Of a stretch of DNA of 64,000 nt, positions 10,831 through 22,400 are shown in pieces. The notes under the pieces were generated by a model, which saw only the letters and a program-made list of their open reading frames with translations, was not told the DNA's origin and ran no database searches. This stretch comes from Saururus chinensis (lineage: Eukaryota; Streptophyta; Magnoliopsida; Piperales; Saururaceae): contig CP141146.1 of the NCBI GenBank assembly GCA_035235625.1, forward strand, positions 17,540,501 through 17,604,500, in the 5' to 3' direction. Positions within the stretch are counted from its first letter, which is position 1. The number at the start of each line of letters is the position of its first letter. The position numbers and the translations under genes are program-made.

Positions 10831-12818
10831 AGGAAAAATTATTTAAATAATAATAAAAAAATAATTACCATTTTAAACTACTTTGAGAAATATTCCTTTT
10901 TGCCATGTAAGCGCAAGCTAAATAGCTGGCGCCTTCGTGGTTTTTTTTAGTTGATTTCGTCCTTCTAAATAGCCGATTTCGTCCTTTTAAAGGACAAAAT
11001 CAAATCGTCATCTTCCTAACTCGCTCCCCCTTCTCCGCTCCAGTTCATTCTGCTCACCCCTCCGCTCCGCCGTGCATTCTACTGACCTAGATCCGCCCCG
11101 CTGCCATGCCACCGTGCTCAATCCCATCCTCCCTGTCCTCCATCGTATTTTAAGTACGTTTTCCCTAAATCTAATACTGTAATTATCCTAATTTTTCTTA
11201 AATTGAATAGCATGTATCTGTATGCGTTTTGGGAATTATTTTGTTGTTAGGACCGGACGGGGTTTGCTCTGTTCGTTCGTTCTCAAACGAAACCCAGCTC
11301 ATTTAGCTCAGTTATCAATGCGATTTGGAAATGCGATTATTTAACATAGCTTGAGTTGTAGGGAATTTTTGTCATGTATAGGAGTTGAATATCGATTTTC
11401 AAAAGTTATATGCCTTAAAGTTTTGTTTCACAGCAATTATAGAAGTGAAGTGTAATTTACTTTTTTATATAAATATACAATAAATCCCACTCCTTCCCAC
11501 CTTTCTAACGTAGAAAAATACAAGTTCATATTTTTTTCCCTGGTCAAGTCTTCTAAGTATATGCTGAGCTTACGTTAGCATGAGCCCGAGCATTATGAGC
11601 TATTAGATTTTGATTTGACGGTGGCGAGTTTGAATCACCCGCCAAATTTAGTTTTGATATTATATAGAGAGATTGCTAGTAATAGTTTAATATTTTTATC
11701 AATAGGGTAGATTTAATATTTGAAGAAGTGTATGAAAATACTTGTTGCCTTTTTGGATAAGAGAATAAATATGTGAAGGAGTGTATGAGTATTGCTCGTT
11801 GATATATAAGGCAATTGCTTAATCTAATTTTAGCCTCTTAGTTTTGAGACAATTACTTCATTATTTTAATTTATTGTTTATGAAGAAATTGTCTACATTT
11901 GATGAATTTGAGATGCACGTAGCAAGCAAGGTTGGGTGGGATCGAAGAAGATGGAAAATTACTATAAAATGTAATATTTCGTCATATGGATCGAGAATGA
12001 CACTAATATGCATAAATGATGATGCATCAATGGGTTTTATGTTTCACCACTTACGTCACAAAATTCCTTTCGAGTTATTTCTCGAAAAAGAGGCCCGAGT
12101 GACCAGTAAAAGGCGAAGTAGTTCACATAGGAGCTCTCAGAGGAGCTCACACAGGAGCTCGGATAGAAATGTGAACAATGAAATGCATATGTAAATGCCG
12201 GTGGACGACGAAGAATAAGGGAATTTATCTATGATAGTAGTTTCAAATGAACGTCATAGGTTGTCTGCCTCTATTTACGATGAAAGTGGACCTAATTGGA
12301 AATGATATTAGCTTTGTTGTATGTTTATTTTAAACTAAACATTTTTTCGACTTGTGATGTAATATATTTAATAAATATTTCTATTTTATGTTTGTTTTTA
12401 TTTGATGACGTTAATACTTTAATGTTATCTTTGGTATGTATGGAATGTGACAGGTGTTAAAATTAGTTTAAAACAGATTTAAAAAAAAATTAATTTGATT
12501 TCATCCTTTTAAAGGATGAAATCAGTATTACTCCTTAAAAAGACGAAATCGAATTTGGTTCTAAATCGAACGACCAAAATTGTTGAAGTGTTGCGATTTC
12601 GTTCGTCATTCTAAAGGACAAAATTGGTTCAACTGTGTTAAAACGTTGACCCGATTTCGTCATTCTAAAGGACGAAATCAACTAAAAAAAGCCACACAGG
12701 CGCTAGCTGCTTGGCTGGCGCCTGCGTGATAAAAAGGAACACCACCTTGGGAAATATTTTCCAAAGTGATCCAAAATGGTAATTAATTTTTTTAATTATT
12801 ATTTAAATAATTTTCCCT
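10831..12818. mobile_element. Non-autonomous Mutator-like element with ~150-bp terminal inverted repeats
   Basis: The left end (10831-10990) matches the reverse complement of the right end (12660-12818) over about 150 bp. Shared words include ATTATTTAAATAAT, TAATTACCATTTT, TTCCTTTTT, GGCGCCAGC/CTGGCGCC and TTAGTTGATTTCGTCC. ATTATAT flanks it on both sides (10824-10830 and 12819-12825). That is 7 bp, shorter than the 9 bp usual for Mutator, so one side may have mutated. Subterminal DNA repeats the palindrome TCGTCCTTTTAAAGGACGA. Inside lies one transposase-like remnant, listed separately. It lies about 150 bp upstream of the inferred maMYB first exon, in its promoter region. Confidence 0.75.
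11844..12194 (+). pseudogene. MULE transposase N-terminal remnant
   Basis: A 116-residue frame inside the TIR element. Residues ~18-75 (FDEFEMHVASKVGWDR, then WKITIKCNIS and LICINDDASMGFMF) resemble the PB1-like N-terminal segment of plant Mutator-type transposases: a helix, 'GWDR', a short strand, then 'I-NDD-MF'. The tail is a short Ser/Arg/His repeat (SSSHRSSQRSSHRSSDR) and stops. No DNA-binding, DDE or SWIM domains follow, so it cannot be an active transposase. It might be a domesticated or expressed fragment. Function unknown. Confidence 0.5.
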
Positions 12819-12825
12819 ATTATAT

Positions 12826-13250
12826 AACCTTAAAAATATGAAGGAATTATGGTAAAGAAAACTATAATCAAAATAGACCAATGCTTAAATTGTAAATAGT
12901 ATCAACTGGTGTACATGATAAAAGGTACTTAAATGACCCGACTTCCCTTTCTACCATCATTCTCAACCGCACTCGTCTTTCTCATCTTCAGTGACTGGTT
13001 GACTGGTTGTATCTTTTCATCTTCCTCATCTTTGGCATGCAACTTGGCTGTATCTTCTCTGCATCTTCCCATTAACCTCATCTCCGGTCACTGGTTGCAT
13101 CTTCACCTTCACATATTCACATTCATCTGTTACAATTTCAACTTTGTGTGCCCATAAGCTCGCCTAGGTGCATTGCGAGAAGTTTGTATGCAATTTACCA
13201 CTACTCCCTGCTCTCTTTGTTCTATCTACCTTCTCCCTTTCATGGCAGAA
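12826..13250. other. Short unassigned spacer
   Basis: AT-rich DNA, with a short frame at 12933-13157 that resembles no family. The left edge of the following Mutator-like element is not marked by an inverted repeat. Confidence 0.4.
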
Positions 13251-13379
13251 GCTTGCCTAGTAGTAAAAAAGAATTTGAAGGTTGCTTAGGAGCTTGATGT
13301 TAGACCATCGAACAATGTAGGTACAAATTATGAAATTGCACTATAGGATTCAAAGATACTCTACCAACAATAGTGTGAT

Positions 13380-13800
13380 GGGATCAAATTACAAAATATT
13401 GGGATAGGAAGTAGTTCGACGTGGTTTTGACATCGTTGCAATGACATTGCGATGTAGTTGAGATAGAAGATCATCCAAATTGGGATGACCAATAAATGCT
13501 ATCTCAACAATAGTCTCTAGCATTGTAACTATATCGCAGACCCATCGCAACTACATTGCATACTCATCGTAGTTACATCACAGACTGCATCACAAATCCC
13601 TTCACATTATAGGGGATGTTGGGATGGAAATGAGTTGCGACGTAGTTACGATATCGTTGTGATGCAAGATCAACAATTGGGATGGCCAGTAACCGTCATC
13701 ACAAGTGGTTCACAACTGCCTTCAAAACAATAGTTTTGTATAACAAGCCTTCGCAACATAATGTGGTACATCACAAATTCCCTTAGCGGTATAGGGGAAT
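13380..13800. repeat. Subterminal repeats of the KI-type MULE (left)
   Basis: Many degenerate copies of words such as CATTGCGATGTAGTTG, CATCGCAACTACATTGCA and CATCGTAGTTACATC on both strands. The same words recur at 21.7-22.3 kb and inside 28.4-29.1 kb. That supports these segments belonging to one element that later insertions split. Confidence 0.55.
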
Positions 13801-13856
13801 GCAATGCTAGTCAGTTTACAAGTTAATTTGGAAAGAAATTTGTGTTACATGAATGA

Positions 13857-16020
13857 GTGACATTGTTGTACCCATGTGCAAAGTCCATCATAAAAAAGAA
13901 GAGTATTGACATGCTATGGGGAATAATTAAACATAACCCAATTTGCAAATCGAAGATAGTAGGAGGTGTTAATGATTTACACTATGTCAAAAAGGAGGAT
14001 ATCAGTTCATTTGTGCAACGGATAGCAGAATCTCTCAAAATCTCTAGGAGGATGTCAATTTGAAATACATATACCCTGGATTTAATGACGAGGTTGTTGG
14101 GGCTAATGATATGGGATTAATAGAGATGATGGATGTGTTTAGCCATAGTAGAGAGTGCTGCAAGATATTGGTGATAGAGGAGTCATGGCAGAGGATATTG
14201 CCAACACAAGCTAGTGTGTATGAAAATGCCTTAAATACGAAGAAAAAGTCTAAAGGTGAAAACAGTCAAGCGATGATATTGTGATTTATTTGGGAGAACA
14301 ATTTAATAGGAGTTGGGCAGTAGTTTAAGGATCAATTCGAAGTAAGGAAGACATTAAAATAATATTATATTCCTTGCAACTTCAAGTATAAATTTAAATA
14401 GAATGGAAAATGAAGAGTGACAGAAGTTTGTGGGAGCCCTAGTTATAGTTGGAAAATACATGTCATTTTGTACCAAGAGACAAGCTATTTTCACGTGAAG
14501 GAGCATGTTCATCTTCATACTTATGTAGGGGGAATAGGGAGAAAGTATCATCCTCATGCACACAGGGCCTCTTGTTTGAGTTGGTTGTGGAGATTGTGCA
14601 AGAGAGACCTACATATTCTCCAACTGATAGGGTGAATGACATGCGGCGAGAGTATGGTATAACTATTATGTATCAAAAGGGATGACATGAGAAGGAGGTA
14701 GAAGTCACCCACATACACATGACTTATATGGATTCATACAATGATCTACCATAGTATTGTAACAGACTCATGATGATGAACCCACCCCGCAAGCTTTGCA
14801 CACTACGAGGTAAGCCCAGATAGAAGATTCTTGTATTGCTTCATTTCATTGAATGTATCTATTCTTAGGTTTAGATATTGTCGGCCCTTACTATTTTTGG
14901 ATGGCACACCCCTGAATGGGAAGACATAGCTAACTCTCTTAGTAGCAAGTGCACTTGGTGGTGGAGATCATATATTTCCAATGGCTTACTCGGTTCTAGA
15001 CAAAGAAAATGAAGACAACTAGATGTGGTTCCTTTATTCATTGAGAGTTGTTGTGGGTCATGAGAGGTGGATTGATAGGGAGAATTGATTGGTCAACAAT
15101 ATCATCTCAATATTCCCTGATAGATTTCATGGGTATTGTGTGCGCCACTTAGAGCACAACCTAAAGGATAGGGGGTTGAAAAAGTTGATGGTTGTGGGGA
15201 GTAAAGCATAGGTGGCAAAGATGATCTACACAGTTGCAAATGTAGCAGATATGCAAGAGTATGAGAAAGCATTGCTTGAGCTCCAGCAAGCATCAAATGA
15301 TGTATACAATTGGTTTCTATTAAATGAGCCTGACCACTGATGTAATGCACTCTTTCACAGTGAAAGGTATGAGCACTTATTAAATAACATAGTTGAAAGC
15401 TTAAATAGTTGGTTGAAGGCAGAGCGAGTGTACCTACTAATTGGCCTTATTGATGACATTTACATGAGGATAATGACAAAGATGCACGATGCCGGGACAT
15501 GTTGTGAGAAATGGGAAACCTATCTTATTCTTGAAATCAACGACAATCTCATTGCTATCATCAACTAGTTTCAGGCACTTAGTATTCTAATTGCAAATGA
15601 ACATGTGGTAGAGGTGGTGGAGGTGGAAGGGCATTATACCGTGGACCTTGCTAACCATTACTCCTATCGCAGGTGACAAATAATGGGCCTACCATGTACA
15701 CATTCCTATACTGCTATTTGTGCAACGGGAGGTACACTAGCCATTTATTGTCGGGGAGATTGTTGGATGATAGAGTGTTATCAGAACACCTATTGGAAAA
15801 CTGTGTTCTCCATACCCCACAATGACAAGCCAGTTAGAGTGATTGTACCTAATGGAGATGCAATATCCTCCCTCCTAAAAGAAAAAGACTAAGAGGCAGG
15901 CCAAAGAAGAATTACATTGAATCGCAAAAGCATAGCGTGTGTCCATTTCATTGTAAGCCTTGCGATGATGTAGGGCACAACCTCCTGATATGCACGAAGC
16001 CAATCATTTGACTTGGGACA
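13857..16020 (+). pseudogene. KI-type MULE (MuDR-family) transposase, inactivated
   Basis: A complete but decayed Mutator-family transposase readable in pieces across several frames with many stops. In order: an N-terminal piece (13857-14284); the plant MuDR DNA-binding region near 14417-14560 (SYSWKIHVILYQ then FHVKEHVHLHTY); the catalytic core from about 14895 (LDGTPLNGK, AYSVLDKENEDNWMWFLYSL); CVRHLEHNLKD near 15140; NNIVESLNSWL near 15390, holding the likely third acidic residue; a SWIM-type end (QIMGLPCTHSY) near 15680-15715; and a CCHC-like knuckle (CPFHCKPCDDVGHN) near 15940-15985. The 'SDR' position reads IDREN and the first SWIM cysteines are lost. It was cut from its downstream half by the insertion at 16031. 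I pair it with the DUF1985/Ulp1 gene on the minus strand at 27.7-29.2 kb. Confidence 0.8.
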
Positions 16021-19000
16021 ATAAAGTTTGTGTCACGCCCGAGGTTTTTCCTTACATTTAATTGAAAACTTTGCAAATATTTTATTTTGAAATACCGACG
16101 TAAATCAAAAGAACCCACAAAATTCAAAATTCTATAAAAACAATTTTCGTAAATTAATTCATCTTACAATAAACAAACGTTCTCAAATTGGAAACCAATC
16201 ATAATTTGAACTCAAGTCAATCCTCAAAATTCTTGGCTGATCGTTACTTATGATCAAGGTCATCACACTTGAGCAAGGGATTCATTCTTGAAAGTCACCC
16301 AGTTTAGCATTTGGTAGTCAATGCGTGACCGCAAGGACTTTCTTCGTAGGCAAAACTAACATACCCCACCAGAAGATGCCCTAGAGATAGGGAGTGTTTT
16401 AGGCACAACTCCCAAAAGAACTCCACCTCTTTTCTCAAACAGAAACCTTGATGAGTCATCAGAGAAACATATCGAGAATATTCTTGGCAAAGCTCAGTTG
16501 TTCTAGATTGAATCCCTGAATGACTTCTCAAACTAACTTACCAAAAGATAATGAAGTAGATTTCAACTCCAATCCTTACCTTCTCACTTACAGACAATAA
16601 AAGGAACTTCACCCATACAAACAATGAAGGTTACAGAAAAAATATTCCCCAAAGAGCCATTACAACTCCCTTTTGGGTCAGAGACTGACCAATTCAAAAA
16701 TAGATACATCTAACTTATCTTTGTTGAATGCTTTTATCCTCTATCATAGCGTAGATGGCCTTAACCACACTCTGATTCCACTCCTTTATGTCACCAGCCA
16801 CCTTTGGCCTACTGTAGACAAACGACGACAAGCCGCCCTCGGGCCGAATCTTTGCCTTCCCTGGCCCTTCCTTTGCCCCATTTCGATATGGGCGGAATTT
16901 CCTCGTTTCGTTGATTTTTGTTGTTAGTTTTCACTGCTAGCTGCCACCCACTATTCGGCCTCTGGTTTGTCACCTCGAGCCGATGATGGTGAGGTGCTGA
17001 GGTCTAGCCTCTTGCATCGATTGGCCCTGATTCGTTCAATTGGCCGACCGCATTAGAGCAAAGTTATGCTTTTTTGCGGGCTGCATCCATCCTCCATAGT
17101 CGGACATCGGACGATAATGGGCCAATGCCCACTTGACTTGCCACTATCTGGTGACTACCGGGTCCCGGCGTCTTCCAGGTTCGTCCCTCGGCCCCTGTTC
17201 GACCATTTGTGGCCCGATGACAACGTGTCCACTGCCACCTACGTCAGCCAATGGATAGCCGTGGACACCCGATTGACCCAACGACTGGAGGCTATCATTC
17301 CTGGCCTCCCATGCTCCTCTGCCCTACACGTTTCTTACCTAAACCATGCCCCCAAACTTTGGGCTACATTTCTTAATGCCCCCGCGAGACCCACATCAGC
17401 CTAGGGCTAACAATTCAGCCTAACACGGCGCGTACTTAGGCTGCCTGTCTGACATCGTGGGCTTTGCCCTAGCCCAGTGACGTCAAGGGCCAACAATTCT
17501 AGCCAGATTCTAACTCTGCACACCACTTCCTATTACGCTTGACCTGAAACCTACGGGAAAGAGTTCCTGAATTCTGATTCTTCCAAGGGGAAGTATTATT
17601 GTAAGCCATTAGACTCAGCCCATCGAAGGCTTGACTGATGTCGTGCCCATATCCTCCATGTAAGCCGTGCTTGATGCACAATCGTCTGTACGATGATTTG
17701 GTTGTAGGTAGCATTTAGAAATGACGCCGCCTTTGTCAGCCACCTATGCCGGGCCTTAGTGCCTCAACATGTGTTTATCGAACGACATACCACTAGGCAA
17801 TATGGCCATTAAAGCCCTCCTCTGTCTCTCCTATGTCCGTGGGTACACAACCAAGCCCTCCGCTATGTTGTGAGGCTTCGACAATGCAGAATTGTTACCA
17901 ATGGATGTAGTCTACGGTCTACTTTAACGTTTGTGGCCAACAAGTGTTTTAAACCATTGGCCGACCTCCAATTAGTCACTCCTATTCTGTGGTCGCTCTT
18001 GTCATCCCTAGTGGCATGACCTTGTGTCCGGCTGCCCTAGTGCTCCCAGTCTTATGCTTTGAGAGAAATTAATCTAACCTTATCGAGATTAATTCCAGCA
18101 TCTCTGAAAATCCTCGGGACAACAACGACTCTCTCAGTGCGATGCTTTTGGCTGCTTATTCCACCATCGACGCTACCACCGTCATTTGCTCGCCATCAAA
18201 CTCTTGTGGATTACGAGGTAGGGGACCTTGAACTCGTAATTTCATTATAGCATGCTTTGATTGTGTAGTAGCATGCTAGAATTTTATAATTTAATATTTT
18301 GCATGATTATGTTGATTATATAAGCATGTGGTATGTATGTGAATGGTGCATATGTTAGTAAAGACTAAGGATACATAGTAAGTTGCTATGATTGTATGTC
18401 AGGCAAGGAAAGACATAAGATTGAAAGGCAAATGTTGGATTTGATGAGATTGGAGAATTGGTTCAGTTTGAGTCAGATGGCACATTGGAGCGACGAGTAG
18501 GAGACGTGGGGGATGTAAGGAATTGAAGACTTAAGATTCGGAGCGCCTTTGGGGGATTGTGAGTTAGTAAGAGATAACGACATAATTGAACCTGCATAAT
18601 GTATGTAATATGAATTGTAATGAAAGAATAATGAGTAAAGAATTAGTAAGGGTTTGATGACGGGACTTAGTTCTAAAGGGTTTCAGTTGAGGAGTTTGAG
18701 TAAGACGATTTGTTTTTACGGTGGATGATGTAAGAGGTATGGTTGTAAGTATTTGATGGTAAGCGTGTGAGTATGGAATTCGAGTTTAGCAAGTAAGACT
18801 ATGCTGAGATTCGTAAGATGGTAAGTGTAAGGGTGGGGGATGAGCTAAGTAAAGAATGTTACTTTTGTGGTTTAGAGCTTCATAACGAGCTCAGATCTAG
18901 CTTTATTAGATGAAGAATGTAAGACAGAAGTAGTTCCGAACATAATTGTATATGCATAAGTTACCTAATATGGACTTGAATGGTAAGTCACCCTAATCTG

Positions 19001-20172
19001 TGATCGTTTATAATTAAACCTTTTGCAAGTATACAAGGTAATTGTACTAGGATGAGTATTTAAGGGTTGTCGAACCTCAGGGACAAATGAATTATTACTA
19101 AATCTAAAGAGGAATTTGCTGGTTGAAAACTAAAACAACTTAAACATTAACTAAGTAAAGGAAAAGAATCAACTAGTTTAAAAACAAGAGATTAATATGA
19201 TGGAAATTTACTTAGGAAATCGAATCCACTATAGAACCATAACAATTCCTTAACTTTTAATCTAAATCTAGTATGAATATGAACAAGTATTCTCAGCTAC
19301 AAGCTAGAATTACTTCAGAAAGAATCATTAATTAACTTCCATGGCATGAACTATCTTCGACAATAGCACAAATCATCTACACTAAATAGCTATAGGCATG
19401 ACCCGTCTAATCTTAGTATAACTCATCCAAGTCATTAATTATCTGAACATTAAAACTATTGCATGACCATCTCATCTAAATCACAGAAATTAGAATTGAT
19501 GCAAATATCAAAACCACATCAATCTATCATCTACAAGACAATAAATCAACATAGATTTGAATAAACATGAAAAGCTCTTCCATTAAAAAGGAAATCCTTA
19601 TCATACAAGTGTCATAATTCACAACTGAGATCTAAATTAAAAAGAAAAGAAACTGAAACTTATCTATAGCTTCATCAACTCCTAAGTAAAAGAAAAGTCT
19701 AGCCTTCCATGGTAGAAGAAAACACTTGAATCTTCATTAAAATCTTTGAGTTTTTCTCCATCTTCTTCTTCCTTCTTCTCTTTAGAAAATCTACTTACTA
19801 ACCCCCAATTTCGAGCCAAATATGTCTTTATATAGACATAAGATCCGTAGGAAGGAGTCCAATATGAAAAAGACTCGAAATTGGCTGAAATAAGGAAACT
19901 GCGTGTTATCCCGTTCGAACGCCCTGCATGCCCATTCGAACACTTGAACTGTATTTTTTGAAAAATTACGTTATCCTGATTGAACGGTAAGTGAGGCTGT
20001 TCGAACGCCAATGAAGAATCTACAAAATAAGCCAATTTAATTCAAAACATCATGGAAGCTTTTTCTAACCTAATTAAATTTAATTTCTAATTATTTAACC
20101 TATATTAACTATTAAATGAGACTAGAAAATAGAATAATTAAGGGTAAAATAACGTATAAATTATACTTATCA
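19001..20172. mobile_element. Nested LTR-like insertion (TG...CA, ~1.17 kb)
   Basis: Alignment of the two related LTRs breaks here. The 770-4364 copy runs straight through near 2385, while this copy carries an extra block starting TGATCGTTTATAATTA and ending ATACTTATCA. Just inside the left end is TTTTGCAAGTATACAAGG...TCGAACCTCAGGGAC, a sequence style seen in plant retroelement LTRs. No convincing target duplication was found, so the edges may be off by a few bases. Confidence 0.45.
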
Positions 20173-20399
20173 GATACCGATGTGAGTTTGAGACTGAGGG
20201 TTTCGACAAACTAAGTTCCATTTTGTGCTAGTCGATAAGTAATCAACTGAGCGTCCTTCCTAGTTTAGCCATGGTGTTATCCTGCTGGATTTAGTTTTAG
20301 TGCTATATTTCGGCCCATACGTTTGATGCTCTATTGAGAGCTCTGTAAGTTTCCGCCCTTTGTGGGCTTTGTTTGTTTTTTGTCTATAGATGACATTAT

Positions 20400-20525
20400 A
20401 TGTTCTGCCCAAGAGTGGCATTGTAAGATTCCTGCCCAAGAGTGACACCGTATGTTTTTTAGCCCTTAGTTGGCACTATATGGCCCTTGTCGGCACTGTA
20501 TGGCCCCAGAGAATGGGCATTTGCG
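20400..20525 (-). repeat. Tandem repeat homologous to that at 1997-2152
   Basis: About three diverged copies of the TGCCACTCTTGGGCAG unit on the minus strand, including a variant lacking the central part (GGGCCATATAGTGCC). Fewer copies than in the related LTR. Confidence 0.7.
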
Positions 20526-21619
20526 TGCTCAGGTAAGTAGTATGATGGATCTACTCTTACCTGTTTGATACTGTGCCCCATGAGCATAGGTGTGCATTGC
20601 CTTCGAAAAAGTCCATGGTGTCTAGTTGCTCCCCGAAGGTTAAGGTGACGCCCCAGTGGCATTCCCTTCCTTTCTGACGCTAGAGCTTGTTGATTGTAAT
20701 GAGCTTCAGTTGTCGGTAGTATGTGTACGATAGTAAGAGTAAGTTGTATGTTTCAGATTCTGAGTAAGTTGTAGGTGTAAGATCCAGAATAAGTGTAAAT
20801 GTAAGCTTCTAAGGAAGACAATAAGAGTATGTTTATGAGTAAGAGTAAGATTGTTACGAGTAAGGTCGTACAAGTTTGTGTAAGTTATATGAGAAAGCGT
20901 GTAGTTGTACGAGTAAGTTAGTAAGACTCTGATTCAGAGTGTAAGTGTAAGAGTTTGCTACAAGGGTAAGTGTAAGTTCAGCCAGTATGATCGTATTTGT
21001 GTAAGATACATTATTTATGCTGCATGTACTTGCTTCATATGTGATTGCACGAATGATGCATCTATGTATGAACTTATGAAGTTTATTTATTTATTTCCTC
21101 TACTGGGTATTTTCCTACTGAGTATGAAAATACTCACCCTATATTTTTTAGCCCCTTTGTTCGGAGGCATTTGCAGGTTGATCGACAACTTTTTGGATGA
21201 GACTATTCTGCGTGGTAGACTCTTCTTCCTAGATTGGGAGTGCAGCGAAACCATTGTGAGGCTTCGTGGTTTTTAGTGCCACGATTTCGTATATTGATTA
21301 AGGTGAGAGAAATGTATTATTTACTAGACTTGTGTACGTATGTACGATTCATTTTCAGACTATGAAAGAACTTGTACTTAGAGATGCCTGGGAGGTTTTT
21401 TTTGTTTTTAAAACCCATGGCCATGGTAGGTTTTATTCGTATGCTTTTGGTTTTAGGTCACGCCTGAGAATGTGGGTTTGCTTTAAGATGATTTAATTTA
21501 TGAAAGTTGTTTTCACACGTTTTGAATTTTGTTAATTAATTTGATTTACATTTGTGTTTTGAAAAAGAAATTTTAGTAAAGTTTTAAAGTAAATGTGTGG
21601 AAAAACCTCGGGCATGACA

Positions 21620-22400
21620 GTTTGTTTAGAATATGTTGTTTGAATTTTCATATTTTTTAGCTTTCCATTATCAACCATTTCACAAATCATGTTGTAAGAC
21701 TTATATCTTATTTAAATGTTAGTAGTTTATGCATCGCAACTGCATCAAAATATGAGAGTGAAAACCTTGAAATGTCACACAATTGCATTGCAACTCCATT
21801 GCAAGATCCTGATACAAACACTTGTATACATCACAATAACCTCATAGTCTAGATTAAACTTTCGCAACTCCATTGCAATCACATCATAGTATTGATAAAC
21901 CATCGCAACTCCATCGCAAAGCCCTAATATGACTACTTGTACCCATCACAATACTCTCGTAGTCTAGATATAACCATCGCAACTCCATCACAATCACATC
22001 GTAGTATAGATAAAACTAGCACAACTTCATCACAATCACATCGTAGTATAGATAAAACCAGCACAACTCCATCGCAATACCCTCATAGTCTATATTATAC
22101 CATCGGAATACCCTAATATACTGTACATCCTGCCATCATAATTCCTTTGCAATACCATCATACCATGTACATAATACATGAATAAAATCATCACAAGTTC
22201 ATCTAGCATCAGTACCCATAAGGCATAAGGGAATTTCATTGCAATACCATGCTACCACCATAAACAAAACATTTATTAATAATATGTAGTGAAACTTCTT
22301 CACATCAAAAGGTTAATGTTAACATATTGAAACATTTGTTAACATAGTGAAATTAATTTTAAAAAGTTCAGCAAACTAGAAACATAACATATCTGTTAAT
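21620..22400. repeat. Middle segment of the KI-type MULE: imperfect tandem repeats
   Basis: Between two inserted LTRs lies MULE-derived DNA. From about 21725 to 22240 it consists of degenerate repeats of CATCGCAACTCCATCACAATC followed by ACATCGTAGTATAGATAAAAC, spaced roughly 45-60 bp. The words match those at 13.4-13.8 kb and 28.4-29.1 kb. No coding potential. Confidence 0.6.

Larger units (their letters stand above)
16031..21619 (+). mobile_element. Solo LTR-like insertion with inverted ends, 5.6 kb
   Basis: The ends are TGTCACGCCCGAGGTTTTTC and, at the right, GAAAAACCTCGGGCATGACA, an almost perfect inverted pair. A perfect 5-bp duplication GTTTG lies at 16026-16030 and 21620-21624. Inverted similarity extends about 150 bp inwards, unusually far for an LTR. 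The right ~3.5 kb is homologous to the solo LTR 770-4364 in opposite orientation, which supports an LTR in plus orientation. The left 2 kb has no counterpart there and may be a second fused fragment. It interrupts the KI-type MULE just after the transposase knuckle and contains a further insertion at 19001-20172. No coding domain survives. Confidence 0.75.

Noticed and set aside
13857..14284. Two separate small genes
   Set aside because: They are adjacent reading-frame pieces of the decayed MULE transposase, continued by transposase motifs downstream.
19682..20035. 117-residue minus-strand frame
   Set aside because: It lies in a nested LTR-like insertion, with no domain and low-complexity acidic residues.
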